A stretch of DNA of 49,276 nucleotides. Source: an uncultured Oscillibacter sp. Lineage in GTDB: Bacteria > Bacillota > Clostridia > Oscillospirales > Oscillospiraceae. Made by a program: the position numbers and the translations under genes. Below the pieces are notes generated by a model. It worked only from the letters and a program-made list of their open reading frames with translations. It was not told where the DNA came from and made no database searches. Every line of letters starts with the position of its first letter. Within the stretch, counting starts at the first letter, position 1. Below are positions 16,463 through 24,305 of the stretch, piece by piece. Where the stretch lies: assembly GCA_910584995.1 (NCBI GenBank), contig CAJUDW010000019.1:1-49276 (forward strand), written 5' to 3'.

Positions 16463-17060
16463 GTGCCCTTATCTGGCAATGTCGCCTATACTGGGTAATA
16501 GGGGTAAAATACCGGAGGCAGATTCGCAAAAAAACGCTATTTTAACAATAAATTGCCTGCTATCCCTCCTGCTTTCAAGGGAAGCCGTTCATGGTTCTGC
16601 CACGGCTGTCTCCGGGGTTCTTGAAAATAAGGCTATCAGGAGAAAATTGGGGATTCCGGAGAAAAATTTAAGGGCAGATTCAGCACGTGAAACAACTGCA
16701 GGTCTGCTGTGCCTGTAGCCTCTTGAAATGCTGAAAGGCCTTGGGAGAGATGGCGCGGCGTCTGGCGGAGTACTGCGGGGAGATGCGCCGTGCAGCAACC
16801 CGCTAGGTCCCTGCTATAAGATGGACAAGGCGAGGATGCGGGGACTGCCGGGAGCGGGAGACGGCTGTCTTACCCCTGGTGTCCCTGCCCTGATTGATCC
16901 ATATTTCCATATATCCGCTATATTAGTTAAATTCTGTTATATATCGGCTTTTTTCGCGGAATTCCGACATAGTGCCGGGAGCGGGAAACGCCGGAAAGCC
17001 TACCTTTTTCCGCACCGCTTCATGGCCCAGCCATAAAATGGGTAGAGAGGAGGAGTATCT
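16463..17060. other. 600-nt intergenic region with RNA-like structure, leader of the DUF3343 operon
   Basis: No gene is supported. A nested structure spans 16562-16654: ATCC/GGAT, CTCCTG (16566-16571)/CAGGAG (16637-16642), TTTCAAG (16573-16579)/CTTGAAA (16620-16626) and AGCCGT/ACGGCT (about 16582-16605). Further down are a GC-rich patch with short hairpins (about 16740-16870), an AT-rich patch (about 16895-16945) that could hold a promoter, and a 14-nt direct repeat at 16846-16859 and 16973-16986. I recognise no known riboswitch, RNase P, tmRNA, SRP or tRNA motif. Confidence 0.5.
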
Positions 17061-17312
17061 TTGGATCACTATTTGATTATCGCCCGGTCTGTTACCTATG
17101 CCCAGCGGATGCAGCGGGCACTGGCGGGAGAGGGCGTCCGCTGCCAGATCTTCCGGGCGCCCCGGGAACTGACAGAACTTGGCTGCGCCTATGCCCTGCG
17201 GATCAGCGTCCCGGATCTGATCCCCGCGCTGTCTGTCCTTCACAGGGAATCTTTCAACCCTGTTCAAATATTTTTGTACCAGAAGGGGCTGTATCAGGAG
17301 GTGCGGGCATGA
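17061..17312 (+). CDS. DUF3343 protein, putative Se/S carrier
   Basis: An 83-aa protein matching the small DUF3343 family, with the conserved Gly-Cys-Ala motif at about residues 42-44 that may carry persulfide or selenide. DUF3343 genes often sit beside class-V aminotransferases in sulfur/selenium mobilisation loci, exactly as here, and the next gene overlaps by 4 nt. The start is TTG 17061 behind GAGAGGAGGAG. The biochemical role is inferred from context. Confidence 0.72.
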   Translation: MDHYLIIARSVTYAQRMQRALAGEGVRCQIFRAPRELTELGCAYALRISVPDLIPALSVLHRESFNPVQIFLYQKGLYQEVRA

Positions 17313-18433
17313 TTTATTTTGACAGCGCCGCCACCACCTTCCAAAAGCCCCCGGCAGTGGCGGTGGCGGTGGCAGAAGCCTTAGCGGCCATGAGTTCCCC
17401 GGGAAGGGGCGGGTATCCGGAGGCTATGCGGGCCGCGGACGCCGCCTTTGACTGCCGCAGTGAACTGGCCGGCCTCTACGGCCTCGCAAACCCTGAGCGG
17501 GTAGTGTTTACCCTGAACGCCACCCATGCGCTGAATATCGCCATCAAGAGCCTGGTGCCTCCGGGAGGCAGGGCAGTGGTCTCCGGCTATGAGCACAACG
17601 CCGTTACCAGGCCGTTGTCAGCCCTTGGGGCCCAAGTGTTTATGGCAAGTGCGCCGCTCTTTTCGCCGGAGGCTGCTGCGGAGGCGTTCAGCCGTCTGAT
17701 AGACGAAAAAACAGATGCGGTGATCTGCAATCACGTGTCCAATGTGTTTGGGTTTATCCAGCCGGTGGAGGCCGTGGCGGCCCTCTGCCGCAGCCGCGGC
17801 GTGCCTCTCATCATCGATGCTTCCCAGTCGGCGGGGATTCTGCCGCTGGATATGCCGTCCCTTGGGGCGGCCTTCATTGCCATGCCGGGACACAAGGGGC
17901 TTTACGGGCCCCAGGGCACCGGCGTGCTGCTGTGCGGGGAAGGGGTACCTGTCCGGACGCTGCTGGAGGGCGGCACCGGAAGCCTCTCCATACAGGCGGA
18001 GATGCCGGATTTCCTGCCGGACCGTCTGGAGGCGGGAACCCACAACATGCCTGGCATTGCGGGCCTTCTGGCCGGCGTGCGGTATGTCCGTGAACGGGGC
18101 GTGGAATCTATCTGCCAACAGGAACGCCGTCTGGCCCAGATGGCGGCGGAGGAACTGCGGAGGTTGCCCGGCGTGACAGTCTACGCCCGCCCCGATCTGC
18201 ACGCCCAGGCGGGGGTTGTATCCTTTACGACCCAAAGCCTGCCGCCGGAAGAACTGGGGATGGCGCTGGCAGAACGGGGGGTGGCTGTCCGGGCAGGGCT
18301 CCACTGCGCCCCCTTTGCCCACCGTTCTGCCGGGACGCTGGAGAGCGGCACCGTGCGGCTGAGTTTTTCGGACTTTAACACCAAAGAGGAAGTAGAACGG
18401 TTCCTAGATATCATGGAGGGGCTGGTCCCCTGA
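17309..18433 (+). CDS. Class-V aminotransferase, cysteine desulfurase (NifS/CsdA-like)
   Basis: A 374-aa PLP enzyme that probably takes sulfur (or selenium) from (seleno)cysteine. Visible are the N-terminal YFDSAATT motif, the PLP-Asp stretch IIDASQSAG, the PLP-lysine in MPGHKGLYGPQGTG (about residue 195) and a Cys in the C-terminal loop GLHCAPFAH at the place of the catalytic Cys of group II desulfurases. It is coupled to the DUF3343 gene, which may accept the released atom. No isc/suf genes are adjacent, which argues for a specialised donor. Confidence 0.85.
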   Translation: MIYFDSAATTFQKPPAVAVAVAEALAAMSSPGRGGYPEAMRAADAAFDCRSELAGLYGLANPERVVFTLNATHALNIAIKSLVPPGGRAVVSGYEHNAVTRPLSALGAQVFMASAPLFSPEAAAEAFSRLIDEKTDAVICNHVSNVFGFIQPVEAVAALCRSRGVPLIIDASQSAGILPLDMPSLGAAFIAMPGHKGLYGPQGTGVLLCGEGVPVRTLLEGGTGSLSIQAEMPDFLPDRLEAGTHNMPGIAGLLAGVRYVRERGVESICQQERRLAQMAAEELRRLPGVTVYARPDLHAQAGVVSFTTQSLPPEELGMALAERGVAVRAGLHCAPFAHRSAGTLESGTVRLSFSDFNTKEEVERFLDIMEGLVP

Positions 18434-18441
18434 GTTGAGCG

Positions 18442-18468
18442 GGCCTCCGGCTGTGCCGGAGGCCTTTT
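18442..18468 (+). terminator. Rho-independent terminator after the desulfurase
   Basis: A perfect 10-bp stem (18442-18451 with 18455-18464), 3-nt loop, then TTTT. Confidence 0.82.
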
Positions 18469-18504
18469 CAGCGTATCGGAACAGGAAATCCTGATTAAAT
18501 TATC

Positions 18505-18813
18505 GAAACCCCTTGGGGCGCAAGGGATTGTAAAGACTGCGCCTTTTCAGCGGCATATGGTGGAGTGATATTGCAAACCCTTGTGGGGCAGGCGTTTGCG
18601 GCGGTTTCAGGCTTCTTCCTGCGCCGGGATGCGGTGCTTCAACCACCGGAACCCATGCGGGGCAAGGGTTTACAATGAGTGCAGCTGCCCCGGGGCACAG
18701 GGGAGGAGAAACGTTGAAACCGCTTGTGGGACATGGGTCGATGATGATTACCGCCATCCCTATGCGTCTTGGAGGTACGCCGGGGATCCTAAAAATGCCT
18801 GCCGGGCATGCGC
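18505..18813. repeat. Array of four to five diverged palindromic repeats, 67-75 bp apart
   Basis: Units begin near 18505, 18573, 18648, 18715 and (weakest) 18791. The consensus is roughly AAACCC-TTG, a G-rich loop TGGGG, then CAAGGGTTT, so each unit is an imperfect hairpin. The second also pairs GCAAAC (18573-18578) with GTTTGC (18594-18599). ATTGCAAACCCTTG at 18570-18583 is, with one mismatch, the reverse complement of 18663-18676. There is no open frame. Divergence is too great for an active CRISPR array; REP-like elements or a structured RNA fit better. Confidence 0.55.
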
Positions 18814-18989
18814 CCGTGATATGCCCCAGCAGATTTTCAAATTCTGTGAAAGGCTGGAAAAGGGATAATTTTATACAAATTGCCCATAAAAACAGGGGAG
18901 GCAGCCTGTTTCCGGACGTTGCCAACTGGAAAATATCCCGTTTTTCGGCCTCCGGGCGGGGAAATTTTCCCGTTTTTTCTGAACAGTCC
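18814..18989. other. Intergenic remainder between repeats and cdaA promoter
   Basis: No gene. A 7-bp hairpin AAACAGG/CCTGTTT lies at 18890-18911, and a terminator-like element with a GGGAAA/TTTCCC stem followed by six T lies at about 18958-18979. Confidence 0.4.
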
Positions 18990-19003
18990 GTGAATTTTTT
19001 CAC
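18990..19003. promoter_or_regulatory. Candidate operator GTGAA-N4-TTCAC upstream of the cdaA promoter
   Basis: A perfect 5-bp inverted repeat GTGAATTTTTTCAC lies 8 nt upstream of the -35 box. It matches the core of Rex sites and copies the element at 12741-12754 in sequence and spacing. Confidence 0.4.
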
Positions 19004-19011
19004 TGTTTACC

Positions 19012-19040
19012 TTGCAATTCCTCCGCGTATTTTATATAAT
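19012..19040 (+). promoter_or_regulatory. SigA-type promoter of cdaA-cdaR
   Basis: TTGCAA at 19012-19017, perfect TATAAT at 19035-19040, 17-nt spacer, about 90 nt before the start. Confidence 0.85.
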
Positions 19041-19131
19041 CAGGATATTCGTGGCCTGATTTGCTTTCTCTGGAAAGCGGGGCCCCGCGCTCTTCCGGCC
19101 CCCAGGGCCTGAGGAGCCCGAAAGGGATGAT

Positions 19132-20019
19132 GTGAAGATGCGGTTGAATTTTGAAGAACTGCCGGCCTTTGCCGGAAGATACCTGATGACGCTCCAGATT
19201 ACGGATGTGCTGGACATTATCATCATGGCTTTTCTGCTCTATAAGATCCTGACGCTGGTACAGAGCACCAAGGCCGCCAGCCTTTTGAAGGGGCTTTTGA
19301 TTTTCCTGGCTATGCTGGTGCTCTCCAACGTGTGCCATCTGAACGGGATCAACTACCTGATGAACCGGATGGTGGAATTGGGTGTATTGGCGCTGATCAT
19401 CCTCTTCCAGCCAGAAATCCGCCGGATTTTGGAGCAGATGGGCAGCAAGCGGATTATGGCCTTTTTCAGCCACAGCGAGTCCGGGAGTGTTTTGGAGCAG
19501 ACCATCGGCCAGACAGTGCTGGCCTGTGCGGAGATGTCCGCCTCCCGCACTGGCGCGCTGATCGTCTTTGAGCGGGAGATCCTGCTGGACGACATGGTCC
19601 GCAGCGGCACCGTACTGGACGCCGCCGTCTCCAGCGAACTTTTGAAGAATATCTTCTTTGTGAAGGCCCCCATGCATGACGGCGCCGTCATCATCCGCCA
19701 TGGGCGGGTACTGGGGGCCGGGTGTATGCTGCCCCTCAGCAAGAATGTAAACCTCAGCCGCGACTTGGGTATGCGCCACCGGGCCGGTATCGGCATGAGC
19801 GAGAACTCTGATGCGGTGGTGGTTATCGTGTCGGAGGAGACCGGTTCCATCTCGGTTGCCACCGGCGGGATGCTGAAGCGGCATCTGAAATCCGAGACGC
19901 TGGAGAATATCCTGCGGAATGAACTGCTGCCCCAGGAGAACGAGGGGACAGAGAAGCCGCAGTTCAGCTTCATGCGGCTCCTGCGGCCCAAGAAAGGAGA
20001 CGCGGACGATGGAGAATAA
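19132..20019 (+). CDS. cdaA: Diadenylate cyclase CdaA
   Basis: Makes the essential second messenger c-di-AMP from two ATP. The 295-aa protein has three N-terminal membrane helices (about residues 20-90) and a cytoplasmic DAC domain with the catalytic DGA (about 183-185) and RHR (about 215-217) motifs. The start is GTG 19132, or ATG 19138 two codons later. The cdaR gene overlaps its end, as usual in Firmicutes, but glmM, the usual third gene, is absent here. Confidence 0.95.
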   Translation: MKMRLNFEELPAFAGRYLMTLQITDVLDIIIMAFLLYKILTLVQSTKAASLLKGLLIFLAMLVLSNVCHLNGINYLMNRMVELGVLALIILFQPEIRRILEQMGSKRIMAFFSHSESGSVLEQTIGQTVLACAEMSASRTGALIVFEREILLDDMVRSGTVLDAAVSSELLKNIFFVKAPMHDGAVIIRHGRVLGAGCMLPLSKNVNLSRDLGMRHRAGIGMSENSDAVVVIVSEETGSISVATGGMLKRHLKSETLENILRNELLPQENEGTEKPQFSFMRLLRPKKGDADDGE

Positions 20020-21334
20020 GGAAACCAAGCGGCAGGCGGCCCGGAAGATCCTCTATTTGATGCTGGCCCTTTTGGTTGGCGTCGTCATCTGGTACTATGT
20101 GGACGAGACCACCGGCGTCAACGGCGGCCCACGCTCTACGGAGCGGGAGATCTCCGGCATCCCCATCATCTACACCAACAAGGATACCGTCCTCCTGGCG
20201 GATCGGGGGTTGATGCTGCTGGAGGAGGGCACCGACCAGACCGTGACCATGACCATGCAGGGGGGGCGGCGGCTGGTTTCCTGGCTGGACGCCTCCCGGG
20301 TCCGTGTGATTGCGGATCTCTCCGGCGTGACCGCGGCGGGGGAGCAGCAGGTGGATTACACCTACTACATGGATAACCGCTTCCTCAACGGCACAACCGT
20401 AAAGGAACGGCCCTCCAAGGTGACGGTGAATATCCGGGAACTGTACAAGAAGACGGTGGATGTGAAGTGTGAACTGGTGGGCAATGTGGCCGAGGGCTAC
20501 ACCGCCGGACAGCTTCAGCTTTCCCATACCTCCATTGACATCTGGGGCCAGGAGAGCGTAGTCTCCCCGGTGAAGTACGCCAAGGTGACGCTGGATATCG
20601 GCAGCGCGGAGGCCAGCGTTTCGGAGAGCCTGGAGGTCCAATTCTACGACGCAGACAACCAGCTGCTGGATAAATCCGGCATCCGCACCACTGTGGAGCA
20701 GATCCAGGCCAGCCTGCCGGTGTATGTCACCAAGGTGCTGCGCCTGACTGTGAATTATATCGAAACGGCCGGTATCCGGGCCCGTAATGTGCTCCCGGAG
20801 ATCAAGCCCAGCACCATCACCGTCTCCGGCCCTGCCGAGGTTCTGCGGGATCGGGAGACCATAGAACTGGGCGATTTCCAGCTGGCCTCCATGCTGGAGG
20901 GTGTCAGCGCCCATACCTTCGGCATCGCGGTCCCGGCAGGCTGCACGAACCTCAGCGGCGTCACTACGGCAACGCTCCGGGTCAGCTTCCTGGACATGAT
21001 GGAGTCCCGCATTACAACGGGGAATATCCGCTGTGATAACATCCCTGAGGGCCGTACAGTGGACATCCTGACGGAACAGGTCACCGTCGCCCTCTACGGC
21101 ACCAGCACGGATGTGGGAGCCGTCACCGGGGAGAATATCGTACTGGTGGCGGATCTGGCTGACTACAGCGCCGCCCTAGGCGGCTACACCCTGCCTGCCA
21201 GGGTGGAATTCGGCAGCGGCGGCGATCTGGGCGTCAAAGGCTCCTACCAGGTGCAGGTAACTATTCGGGAGGACACCGGGGAGGAGGAAGAACCGGATGG
21301 CCCGGAAGATCCCCAAGAGGAGACAGGAGAGTGA
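20009..21334 (+). CDS. cdaR: CdaA regulatory protein CdaR (YbbR)
   Basis: A 441-aa protein with one N-terminal membrane helix (about residues 14-32) and several extracytoplasmic YbbR repeats, ending in a Glu/Asp/Pro-rich tail. CdaR binds CdaA and modulates c-di-AMP synthesis. I use ATG 20009 behind AAAGGAGA; it overlaps the cdaA stop by 11 nt. The frame is open further upstream, but that part lies inside cdaA and is Cys/Arg-rich. Confidence 0.92.
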   Translation: MENKETKRQAARKILYLMLALLVGVVIWYYVDETTGVNGGPRSTEREISGIPIIYTNKDTVLLADRGLMLLEEGTDQTVTMTMQGGRRLVSWLDASRVRVIADLSGVTAAGEQQVDYTYYMDNRFLNGTTVKERPSKVTVNIRELYKKTVDVKCELVGNVAEGYTAGQLQLSHTSIDIWGQESVVSPVKYAKVTLDIGSAEASVSESLEVQFYDADNQLLDKSGIRTTVEQIQASLPVYVTKVLRLTVNYIETAGIRARNVLPEIKPSTITVSGPAEVLRDRETIELGDFQLASMLEGVSAHTFGIAVPAGCTNLSGVTTATLRVSFLDMMESRITTGNIRCDNIPEGRTVDILTEQVTVALYGTSTDVGAVTGENIVLVADLADYSAALGGYTLPARVEFGSGGDLGVKGSYQVQVTIREDTGEEEEPDGPEDPQEETGE

Positions 21335-21338
21335 CGGT

Positions 21339-21746
21339 ATGACACAGATTGCCACTGTGGAGCGGATTATTGATCAAAACCACGCGGAGATCTCCGTGCC
21401 CAGGAAATCCGCCTGCGGCCATGACTGCGAGGAGTGCGCCGGCTGCGGCGTCACCGGCGCGGCCGTGCGGGCCAAGGCCCTGAATGTCATCGGCGCACAG
21501 CCCGGGGAGAAAGTGGTGGTGGAGAGCGACACGGATAAAATGCTGCGGATCATCTGCCTGGTATATTTGACGCCTGTGGTCCTTTTCCTGGCAGGCTACC
21601 TGGGCACATGGTTCCTGGGCAGCGATGCCCTGCGTTACGGCATTGCCGCGCTGGGCTTTGCCGCAGGTATCGCCGCCGCCATGTCCTACGACAGGCGCCT
21701 GCGGGCCAGGGGCGGGCTGTCTTTCCGGATTGTCCGGCTCTTCTAG
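21339..21746 (+). CDS. RseC/SoxR-reducing-system family protein
   Basis: A 135-aa protein with a Cys-rich N-terminal part (CGHDCEECAGC, about residues 21-31) and two membrane helices (about 68-115), the layout of RseC/RsxC-associated proteins involved in SoxR reduction or Rnf-linked redox chemistry. No rsx/rnf genes are near, so its partner is unknown. ATG 21339 follows an AGGAGA and starts 4 nt after cdaR. Confidence 0.82.
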   Translation: MTQIATVERIIDQNHAEISVPRKSACGHDCEECAGCGVTGAAVRAKALNVIGAQPGEKVVVESDTDKMLRIICLVYLTPVVLFLAGYLGTWFLGSDALRYGIAALGFAAGIAAAMSYDRRLRARGGLSFRIVRLF

Positions 21747-21748
21747 GG

Positions 21749-22669
21749 ATGTTCGGCTATGTGATGCCGCCCCTGCATACGCTTCCGGAGGCGGAGGCGG
21801 AGCGGTTCCGGCGGGCCTACTGCGGCCTCTGCCACACGCTGGGGGTTCGGTATGGCCCTGCCGCGCGGTTTATTTTGAATTATGATTTCACCTTTTTGGC
21901 TATCCTGCTGTCGGATCCCCAGGAAGGGGGTGTAGGAAGCGGGCGGTGCATGGCAAACCCGTTGAAGCGCCGGGATTTCCTGGAGCCCACCCCGGTACTG
22001 GAACTGGCGGCGGACGAGAGCGTAATCCTGGCTTACTGGCAATCCCGGGACGGGGCGGCGGACAGCGGGCCCCTCCGGGGGCTGAAATACCGGGGCGCGG
22101 CGGGGGTTTTAGCCCCGGCGTACCGGCGGGCGGCGGCGTTCCGGCCTGCCTTTGACGAAAACACCCGCCGGCAGCTGTGTCTGCTGGGGGAGTTGGAGGC
22201 GGAGCGGTGCCCCTCCCTGGACCGGGCGGCGGACGCCTTTGCAACCCTGCTTGCCGGGGCGGCGGCGGAGATCGCCGATCCCACCGGACGGCGGGTGCTG
22301 GGGCAGCTGCTGTACCACCTGGGCCGCTGGGTTTACCTCATTGATGCGGCGGATGATCTCAAAGAGGATGCCGCCTCCGGGAATTATAACCCTGTGGCCC
22401 TGCGGTTCGGCCTGGCCGAGGGCCGGTGGACGCCGGAGGCCCGCCGGGAATTTGCCGCCACGCTGGACCACTCTATTCACATGATGGCCACAGCCTTTGA
22501 ACTGTGGGACTTCGGCGTATGGAGGCCGCTGCTGGAAAGCACCCTGTACACCGGCCTCTTTCAGATAGGGCGCGCTGTCCTGGACGGCGAGTTCCGGAAA
22601 AGGCGGCGGATGGATACCGCCAGAAAAATGGGAAAACAGCAGACAAATGATATCCAGCAGCCGGACTGA
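21749..22669 (+). CDS. DUF5685 family protein
   Basis: A 306-aa protein beginning MFGYVMPPLHTLPEAEAERF and containing YCGLCHTLGVRYG, the N-terminal signature of DUF5685 (uncharacterised, common in Clostridia), with a largely helical body. ATG 21749 lies 2 nt after the RseC-like gene; the longer open frame reaches back into that gene and is unlikely to be used. Function unknown. It often sits beside a small DnaJ gene, as here. Confidence 0.78.
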   Translation: MFGYVMPPLHTLPEAEAERFRRAYCGLCHTLGVRYGPAARFILNYDFTFLAILLSDPQEGGVGSGRCMANPLKRRDFLEPTPVLELAADESVILAYWQSRDGAADSGPLRGLKYRGAAGVLAPAYRRAAAFRPAFDENTRRQLCLLGELEAERCPSLDRAADAFATLLAGAAAEIADPTGRRVLGQLLYHLGRWVYLIDAADDLKEDAASGNYNPVALRFGLAEGRWTPEARREFAATLDHSIHMMATAFELWDFGVWRPLLESTLYTGLFQIGRAVLDGEFRKRRRMDTARKMGKQQTNDIQQPD

Positions 22670-22673
22670 CGGC

Positions 22674-22703
22674 CCAGCAGGCACAGGGCCCTGTGCCTGC
22701 TGG
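22674..22703. repeat. 30-bp perfect palindrome
   Basis: CCAGCAGGCACAGGG is followed directly by its exact reverse complement, with no loop, in the 81-nt gap between the DUF5685 and DnaJ genes. No T tract follows, so it is not a standard terminator. Confidence 0.85.
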
Positions 22704-22750
22704 ATGCAGGCTGACGATAGAAAGAAACAAAAGAATGACGAGGAAGCCAC

Positions 22751-23392
22751 ATGAATGATCCCTATCAGGTTTTGGGCGTGCCCGAAACGGCCACAGACGA
22801 GGAAATCAAGAAAGCTTACCGGGAGTTGGCCAGGAAATACCACCCAGACAATTACCATGACAACCCCTTGGCGGATCTGGCCCAGGAGCGGATGAAGGAG
22901 ATCAACGCCGCCTACGAGCAGATCACCAAGGAGCGGAGCGGCGGGAACCGCCCCGGCGGCTCTGGCAGTTACGGCGGCTATGGCGGCTATCAGCAGCAGT
23001 ATTACGGCGGCGGCCAGTCCTCCGTCCTCCAGCAAGTCCGCATTGCCATCCAGACCGGCAACATCAGCCGTGCGGAGGCGCTGCTGGCCAATTACGGCGA
23101 CCACAATGGCGAATGGAACTTCCTCAAGGGTGCCGTCTGCTACCGCCGTGGCTGGATGGACGAGGCAAAGCGGTACTATGAGACCGCCTGCCAGATGGAG
23201 CCGGACAATCTGGAGTACCAGCAGGCCCTGCGTTATATGGAGCGGGGGACAAGAAGCGCCTACCGCCCGGAGGGCGGGGAGTTCGGTACGGAACTGTGCG
23301 GCGGGAACGACCTCTGCTGGCGGATGTGCTGCGCCTACATGATGTGCTGCAACTGCGGGGGCCTTGGCGGTATGCGGTTCTGCTTCATCTGA
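22751..23392 (+). CDS. J-domain protein with Cys-rich C-terminus
   Basis: A 213-aa protein: J-domain at residues 2-62 with the HPD motif that activates DnaK (YHPDNYH), a Gly/Tyr/Gln-rich linker (about 66-90), a TPR-like helical segment (about 92-165) and a C-terminal tail with about nine Cys ending in hydrophobic residues. It lacks the zinc fingers and beta domains of full DnaJ, so it is a dedicated co-chaperone of unknown client. The ATG follows GAGGAAGCC. Confidence 0.85.
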   Translation: MNDPYQVLGVPETATDEEIKKAYRELARKYHPDNYHDNPLADLAQERMKEINAAYEQITKERSGGNRPGGSGSYGGYGGYQQQYYGGGQSSVLQQVRIAIQTGNISRAEALLANYGDHNGEWNFLKGAVCYRRGWMDEAKRYYETACQMEPDNLEYQQALRYMERGTRSAYRPEGGEFGTELCGGNDLCWRMCCAYMMCCNCGGLGGMRFCFI

Positions 23393-23422
23393 TTTTGGAC
23401 AGACGAAAGGGAGGAAAACGGG

Positions 23423-24304
23423 TTGATTAAAAGTATGACCGGATATGGACGGGCCAGGCAGGACCTCCACAAGCGGGATATCACTGTGGAGGTCCGGTCC
23501 GTCAATAACCGCTATCTGGACTGTAATGTGAAAATGCCCCGGATGTACGCGTTTGCTGAAGATGCGGTAAAAAAAGCTGTGCAGCAGGCGGTTTCCCGGG
23601 GAAAGGTGGACGTGTTCATCACAGTGGACGCCTCTGCGGCAGATACCGCCAAGGTGGCGGTCAACCGGGAATTGGCGGCCCAATATGCAGCCGCCCTGCA
23701 GGAACTGGCAGAGGTCTGCGGCCACACAGCCTACGGCGTCACGCCGGACCAGCTGGCACGGTTCCCGGACGTGCTGTCCGTCACCAAGGCGGATGAGGAT
23801 TTGGAGACGATCAGCGCCGATCTCTGCGCCGTGCTGGCGGAGGCCCTGGAGGCCCATGCCGCCATGCGGGCCGCCGAGGGGGAGAAGCTGGCGGAGGATA
23901 TCGAAAACCGGCTGCAAAACATTGAGGCCTATACTGCACAGGTGGAGGCCCGCTCTCCGGAGACCGTGGCGGAATACCGGCGGAAGCTGACGGAGCGGAT
24001 GGAGGAGGTCCTCCAGGGGGCCACCGTGGATCCCCAGCGGATTTTGACGGAGGCCGCTATTTATGCTGACAAGGTGGCTGTGGACGAGGAGACGGTGCGC
24101 CTGCGGAGCCATGTGGGGCAGCTGCGTTCCATGTTGGCCTCTGCGGAGCCCATGGGCCGGAAGATGGATTTCCTCATCCAGGAGGTCAACCGGGAGTCCA
24201 ACACCATCGGCTCCAAGTGTCAGGATGTGTCTATCGCCCAAGTGGTGGTAGGCCTGAAGGCCGAGGTGGAGAAGATGCGGGAACAGGTGCAGAATATCGA
24301 GTGA
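23423..24304 (+). CDS. yicC: YicC family endoribonuclease
   Basis: A 293-aa protein starting MIKSMTGYGRA and ending in a helical DUF1732 region with EVNRESNTIGSKCQD, both family signatures. YicC-type proteins act as endoribonucleases in sRNA turnover and sporulation-related RNA processing. The start is TTG 23423 behind AAAGGGAGG. It heads a long same-strand run (remA, gmk, rpoZ, priA and on) typical of Firmicutes. Confidence 0.93.
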   Translation: MIKSMTGYGRARQDLHKRDITVEVRSVNNRYLDCNVKMPRMYAFAEDAVKKAVQQAVSRGKVDVFITVDASAADTAKVAVNRELAAQYAAALQELAEVCGHTAYGVTPDQLARFPDVLSVTKADEDLETISADLCAVLAEALEAHAAMRAAEGEKLAEDIENRLQNIEAYTAQVEARSPETVAEYRRKLTERMEEVLQGATVDPQRILTEAAIYADKVAVDEETVRLRSHVGQLRSMLASAEPMGRKMDFLIQEVNRESNTIGSKCQDVSIAQVVVGLKAEVEKMREQVQNIE

Positions 24305-24305
24305 G

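Noticed and set aside
16446..16718. 90-codon frame after ispF
   Set aside because: No RBS, overlaps the ispF terminator and the nested hairpin, and has no recognisable features.
16463..17060. RNase P RNA, tmRNA, SRP RNA, selenocysteine tRNA, or cobalamin/TPP/SAM riboswitch
   Set aside because: Searched by eye for the conserved core motifs of each; none is present.
18505..18813. CRISPR array
   Set aside because: Spacing fits, but the repeats differ at many positions, are palindromic rather than identical, and no cas gene is in the window.
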